A stretch of DNA of 47,779 nucleotides from Gammaproteobacteria bacterium (GTDB taxonomy: Bacteria > Pseudomonadota > Gammaproteobacteria > Steroidobacterales > Steroidobacteraceae). The DNA lies in the NCBI GenBank assembly GCA_027307325.1, contig DAHUXE010000122.1, positions 1 to 47,779 of the forward strand, read 5' to 3'. The position numbers and the translations under genes are program-made. Shown piece by piece: positions 44,461-47,779 of the stretch. The stretch's first letter is position 1, and each line of letters opens with the position of its first letter. Below the pieces are notes generated by a model. It was not told the origin of the DNA. It ran no database searches and was given only the letters and a program-made list of their open reading frames with translations.

Positions 44461-45335
44461 GGTGCCTCGATCCGCCGCAGGAAGCGCATCTCGAGCGCGG
44501 TGACGACCAGCACGATGAGAAACAGGAGAAATGCGACTGCCGATGCGGTGCCGAGGTTCCACCATTTGAAGGCCTGGTCGTACATGAGATAAACCACGCT
44601 CATCGTGCTCTGCAGCGGCCCTCCCTGGGTCATCACGAAGGGCTCGGCGAACAGCTGGAAGTACCCGGCGGCCGTCAGAATCGCCACCAGCAGCAGCGTC
44701 GGACGCAGCGCGGGCAGCGTCACGCGCACGAACTCCTGCCAGAACGAGGCGCCATCGAGGCGCGCCGCCTCGTGCAGCTCCTCGGGGACAGCCTGCAGCG
44801 CCGCGATCAGGATGATCATGTTGTAGCCGAAGTTCTTCCATACCGCGAAAAGCACGATGGCCGGCATCGCCCAGTGCGGGTCGCCGAGCCAGTCGAGCGG
44901 ATGGACCCCCAACGCGCCGAGCGCCCAGTTGAGCAGGCCATAGCGCGTGTGCAGCAGGTAGCGCCACACGAGCGCCACCGCGACCACCGTCGTCACCACG
45001 GGCGCAAACAGCGCGGTGCGGAACAATGCCGGCCAGCGCGTCAGGCGGGAGCTGACCAGCAGTGCCGTGAGGAGCGAGGCCAGCACCGACAGCGGCACCC
45101 CCAGCGCGACGAAATAGCAGGTATTGCCCAGCGCGCCCCAGAACTCCCGCGAGTGCATCAGCTGCCAGTAGTTGTCGAGCCCGACGAAGCGCAGGTTGCG
45201 CAGGTCGGCGAGCGCATAGAGATCGAAATCGGTCAGGCTGAGCGCCAGCGCGCCCAGTACCGGGAGGAAGAAGAACACTCCAATGATGACGAGCGCCGGC
45301 GCCGCGAACAGCCAGCCGAAGTGGCTTGCCCTCAT
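44457..45335 (-). CDS. Sugar ABC transporter permease, MalF/UgpA type
   Basis: The 292-residue permease has six helices, opening FGWLFAAPALVIIGVFFFLP. The EAA loop is VPEELHEAARLDGASFWQEFVRVTLPALRP, and FAEPFVMTQGGPLQSTMSVV is typical of UgpA/MsmF-like subunits. ATG 45335 overlaps the TGA of the solute-binding protein gene (ATGA), and its own stop overlaps the MalG-type start, so all three transport genes are translationally linked. It spans the inner membrane as a heterodimer with the MalG-type subunit. Confidence 0.93.
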   Translation of the reverse strand: MRASHFGWLFAAPALVIIGVFFFLPVLGALALSLTDFDLYALADLRNLRFVGLDNYWQLMHSREFWGALGNTCYFVALGVPLSVLASLLTALLVSSRLTRWPALFRTALFAPVVTTVVAVALVWRYLLHTRYGLLNWALGALGVHPLDWLGDPHWAMPAIVLFAVWKNFGYNMIILIAALQAVPEELHEAARLDGASFWQEFVRVTLPALRPTLLLVAILTAAGYFQLFAEPFVMTQGGPLQSTMSVVYLMYDQAFKWWNLGTASAVAFLLFLIVLVVTALEMRFLRRIEAP

Positions 45336-46615
45336 GGAGCGGCTGCTGCCCGCGCCAGCATCCAGCGGCGCTTGGCGAGGATCGCATCCACCGTGCGGTC
45401 GAGCTCGCCCGCACCCTCCTCGACCGACAGGTCGCCGTGCACGACGCGCTCGGCGACGAGGCGCATCTCGGTCACGATACGCTCGAGCTCCGGAACTCTG
45501 GGTGTCGCTCTGACACGCTCGAGCTGCTCGCGGAAAGCGCGCGCGTAGACGTTGTCGGCGAGTTGCGGGGCCGTCCAGCTGCTGCGGCGTGGCGGCAGGT
45601 CGCCGCTCAAGTCATAGAAACGCGCCTGAACCGCGGGAGTGGACAGGAACTCGAGCAGCAACCAGGCATCGTCCTTGTGCCGCGAGCGACGGAACACGAC
45701 CAGGGCTGAGCCGCCGGCCAGAGAGGCGCCCAAGCCGTCGGGACCGGGCATCGGCGCCGTCATCCAGGTGCCCTGCTCCCCGGGCGGAAGACGCCGCTTG
45801 AATTCTTCGATGTTCCACGGACCGGATATATAGAAGGAATAGTAGCCGTGCCCGAACTCGTCCCACACGTTCGAGATCTGCGTGTCCGCGACCGGGGGCG
45901 CCCAGCCCCGGACAAAAGCCTCGCGGTAGAACCTGAGCGCACGCTCGAATCCGGAGCTCTCGAAGTTGCCGAAGCGTCCGCCGTCACGCAACAACGGATC
46001 GGGTTGCTGCAGCGCGAGCACCAACAGCGGCTCGAACTCGTTGAGCGGCAGCAACACGCTGTAGCGCTCGGGTCCCACCTGCCGCTTGATCGCCGCCAGC
46101 ATCCGCGACCACTCCGCCCAGGTGCGTGGTGGCTCGGCAAAGCCCGCCCGGCGGAGCAGATCGCGCCGATAGAAGAGCAGGCGCGTGTCGACGTACCACG
46201 GCACCCCGTACAGATGGCCGTCGACCACGCTGGTATCCCAGATTCCCTGGAAGTAGTCGGCCGGCTGCACGACCGCCGAGCGGGCGGCGCGCTCGTCGAG
46301 CGGCTCGAGGGCCTTAAGCGCCGCGAACTCCGGGATCCACGAATTGCCGAGCTGACACAGATCCGGCGTCGCATCCGCGGCGAACGCGGTGAGCAGCTTC
46401 TGATGGGCGGTGCTCCAGGGCAGCTGCTGCACGCGCACCTCGATGTTGGGATGGAGCCGGGTGAACTCGGGCAGCAGCTGCGCGATGACCTCGCCTTCGC
46501 GGCCCACCGCCCACACGGTGATCGACCGGTGGGAGGGGGAAGCGGAGCCGCAGCCCGCGCCGGAGAGAGCGAGCAGCAGAGCGAGGAATTGCCGCGGCGG
46601 GCAACTAGCGGGCAT
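45332..46615 (-). CDS. Sugar-binding lipoprotein of an ABC transporter
   Basis: The 427-residue protein has a signal peptide ending in a lipobox-like GAGC (FLALLLALSGAGC), then a bacterial extracellular solute-binding protein of the sugar type: ITVWAVGREGEVIAQLLPEF, LLTAFAADATPDLCQLGNSW, GIWDTSVVDGHLYGVPWYVD and TRLLFYRRDLLRRAG. Aromatic residues such as those in YYSFYISGPWNIEEF would stack on sugar rings. ATG 46615 lies inside the last 11 bases of the upstream glycanase gene, so coupling extends to it. The upstream 19 codons in frame are not signal-like. Confidence 0.93.
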   Translation of the reverse strand: MPASCPPRQFLALLLALSGAGCGSASPSHRSITVWAVGREGEVIAQLLPEFTRLHPNIEVRVQQLPWSTAHQKLLTAFAADATPDLCQLGNSWIPEFAALKALEPLDERAARSAVVQPADYFQGIWDTSVVDGHLYGVPWYVDTRLLFYRRDLLRRAGFAEPPRTWAEWSRMLAAIKRQVGPERYSVLLPLNEFEPLLVLALQQPDPLLRDGGRFGNFESSGFERALRFYREAFVRGWAPPVADTQISNVWDEFGHGYYSFYISGPWNIEEFKRRLPPGEQGTWMTAPMPGPDGLGASLAGGSALVVFRRSRHKDDAWLLLEFLSTPAVQARFYDLSGDLPPRRSSWTAPQLADNVYARAFREQLERVRATPRVPELERIVTEMRLVAERVVHGDLSVEEGAGELDRTVDAILAKRRWMLARAAAAP

Positions 46616-47779
46616 CCTGCAGCCAGCCACCCCGGAATCCCGCGCGCTCGAGGCCGCGCCGGACGTAGTCATTGCGGCGCATGATGCGCCACACGAGCCC
46701 GCTGCGATAGTTCTCGATCATGGCAAGGATCGGGCCCTGATCGATCGCCAGATAGTGAGGATCGACCCAGCCGCGCGCCGAGCCCGCGGGCGAGTGAGCG
46801 TCGAAGCTCAGGTTGAAGGAATCGCGGAAGCCGTAGGTCGAGTAAAGGGCGTCGCCGAGGAGCCGATGCATCTCGAGGGTGGCCGGGATGACGATCTCCG
46901 GCGCAAAGGGGAGCGAGCCGATCGCCGCGGTTGGCGCGATCGTGCCGTCATCGACGACGCCTTCGAGGCCCACGCCGCGGGCCCGGTAGGCGTAGAAGCG
47001 CCGTGTCCCGCCCTCATACGGCTGGCGCGCCTTGCCCGGGCCTTCGCAGGCCGTGAGCCCCCAGAGATTCTCTCCGTAGCCGCGCCAGTGCCCGGGATTC
47101 TCGATCGCATAGCGCTGCTGGGCGTAGGTGGCCCGGCGGCTGTTCTCGAAGTAGTCGAGATCGCGCCCGCGCATGTAGGCGTCCCGGATGCCGCGGAAGT
47201 CGATCCAGACGTGCGAATACTGGTGACCAAAGAGCGGCCCGAAGCTCAGGTGTGTCTGCCCGTAGAGGGTGCCCCAGTGCCGGTCGTAGTTCCGCGTCCA
47301 TTCCTGCCAGGCATCATCGCGCGCTGCGTGGGTGGGAGAGCCGAGCGCGAGGATGTAGATCAGCGTGGCCTCGTTGTAACCGCGCCAGGAATCACGCTCA
47401 AATCCGCTCTCGGGTGTCCAGCCCATCACCACGGCGGACGACCCGTGCTCGGACCAGATCCAGTCGACTCGCCGGTAGATGTCGTCGGCGAGGTGGCGGA
47501 TCTCCGCCTCCTGCGGATCCTTCCCGTCGAAATACGACTGACACATGAGCACGCCGCCGAGCAGCAGCGCCGTGTCCACGGTCGAGAGCTCCGAGCGGTT
47601 GCGCCGCGCGCCGCTCTCCATGTCGATGAAGTGATAGAAGAAGCCATGCTGCTCGGTGGTCGCGGCGAAGAAGCGCAGCGTCGCGAGCACGCGCGCGCTG
47701 GCGGCGGCACGGGTGATGTAGCCGCGCTCGACACCGATCGGATAGGCCGTGAGCGCAAAGCCGACGCCGGCGATGCTCG
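46605..47779 (-). CDS. Glycoamylase-family (GH144-type) glucanase, 5' end beyond the window
   Basis: At least 391 residues are encoded, with no start within the window; the open frame continues to the right edge (AGVGFALTAYPIGVERGYIT). Motifs are TEQHGFFYHFIDMESGAR, DTALLLGGVLMCQSYF, YNEATLIYILALGSPTH, HLSFGPLFGHQYSHVWIDFR, WGLTACEGP and GSLPFAPEIVIPATLEM. These fit the PF10091 glycoamylase family, which includes GH144 endo-beta-1,2-glucanases and GH-like relatives. The catalytic residues cannot be assigned by eye. Location (periplasm or surface) is unknown because the signal region lies outside. It leads the binding protein and permeases on the same strand, so it likely produces the oligosaccharide that they import. 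Confidence 0.85.
   Translation of the reverse strand, partial: SIAGVGFALTAYPIGVERGYITRAAASARVLATLRFFAATTEQHGFFYHFIDMESGARRNRSELSTVDTALLLGGVLMCQSYFDGKDPQEAEIRHLADDIYRRVDWIWSEHGSSAVVMGWTPESGFERDSWRGYNEATLIYILALGSPTHAARDDAWQEWTRNYDRHWGTLYGQTHLSFGPLFGHQYSHVWIDFRGIRDAYMRGRDLDYFENSRRATYAQQRYAIENPGHWRGYGENLWGLTACEGPGKARQPYEGGTRRFYAYRARGVGLEGVVDDGTIAPTAAIGSLPFAPEIVIPATLEMHRLLGDALYSTYGFRDSFNLSFDAHSPAGSARGWVDPHYLAIDQGPILAMIENYRSGLVWRIMRRNDYVRRGLERAGFRGGWLQDAR

Noticed and set aside
43621-45414. A 597-codon frame covering both permeases
   Set aside because: The first half is the wrong frame of the MalF-type gene, lacking membrane-helix pattern; the true second gene starts with GTG 44460.

Overview
The window is very GC-rich chromosomal DNA of a gammaproteobacterium. 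Two gene orders support this: tsaE-amiB-mutL-miaA-hfq-hflX-hflK-hflC-DUF2065-purA, and pcnB-folK-deoxynucleoside kinase-panB-panC. An endonuclease-type MutL, a UrcA protein and a TPR-bearing Ser/Thr kinase suggest a Steroidobacter/Nevskia-like or other deep Xanthomonadales-type lineage. That placement is inference; no ribosomal RNA is present to test it.

Layout. 1-301 is the start of an amino-acid permease that runs off the edge. 333-1535 is a PLP enzyme of the threonine-synthase type. 6977-1554 (minus) is a tight four-gene operon: CDGSH iron-sulfur protein, acyl-CoA ligase, D-amino-acid dehydrogenase, and N-acyl-D-amino-acid deacylase-like amidohydrolase. It reads as a route for breaking N-acyl-D-amino acids into acyl-CoA and 2-oxo acid. 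7138-10565 (plus) holds PPK2, an MFS transporter and an M48 metalloprotease. 23614-10606 (minus) is the conserved housekeeping block (nnr, tsaE, amiB, mutL, miaA, hfq, hflX, hflK, hflC, DUF2065, purA), ending in a family-39-type glycosyltransferase fused translationally to purA. queG diverges from nnr. 29089-24750 (minus) is pcnB-folK-dNK-panB-panC.

A tRNA-Glu(CTC) with a clear promoter at 29117-29252 marks the edge of an accessory region. Behind it come a vapC toxin remnant and a minus-strand unit of ECF-type sigma factor, membrane Ser/Thr kinase with TolB-like and TPR domains, a small very basic protein, and a SagB-type nitroreductase with an RRE-like N-terminal part. This is the best candidate for an undescribed system in the window. 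A UrcA-family secreted protein, an LRAT-domain protein, an unrecognised gene and small ORFs follow. This stretch is visibly less GC-rich than the rest.

From 36118 onward come a glutathione S-transferase, a DUF488 protein, AceK, a small conserved protein, a collapsed Lnt-like pseudogene and a GNAT acetyltransferase. The window ends in a sugar locus: MsmK/UgpC-type ATPase, GH1 beta-glucosidase (apparently with an ATC start), a LacI-type operator between them, two MalFG-type permeases, a lipoprotein solute-binding protein, and a GH144/glycoamylase-family enzyme that runs off the right edge. Together they look like uptake and hydrolysis of a beta-glucan, possibly beta-1,2-glucan.
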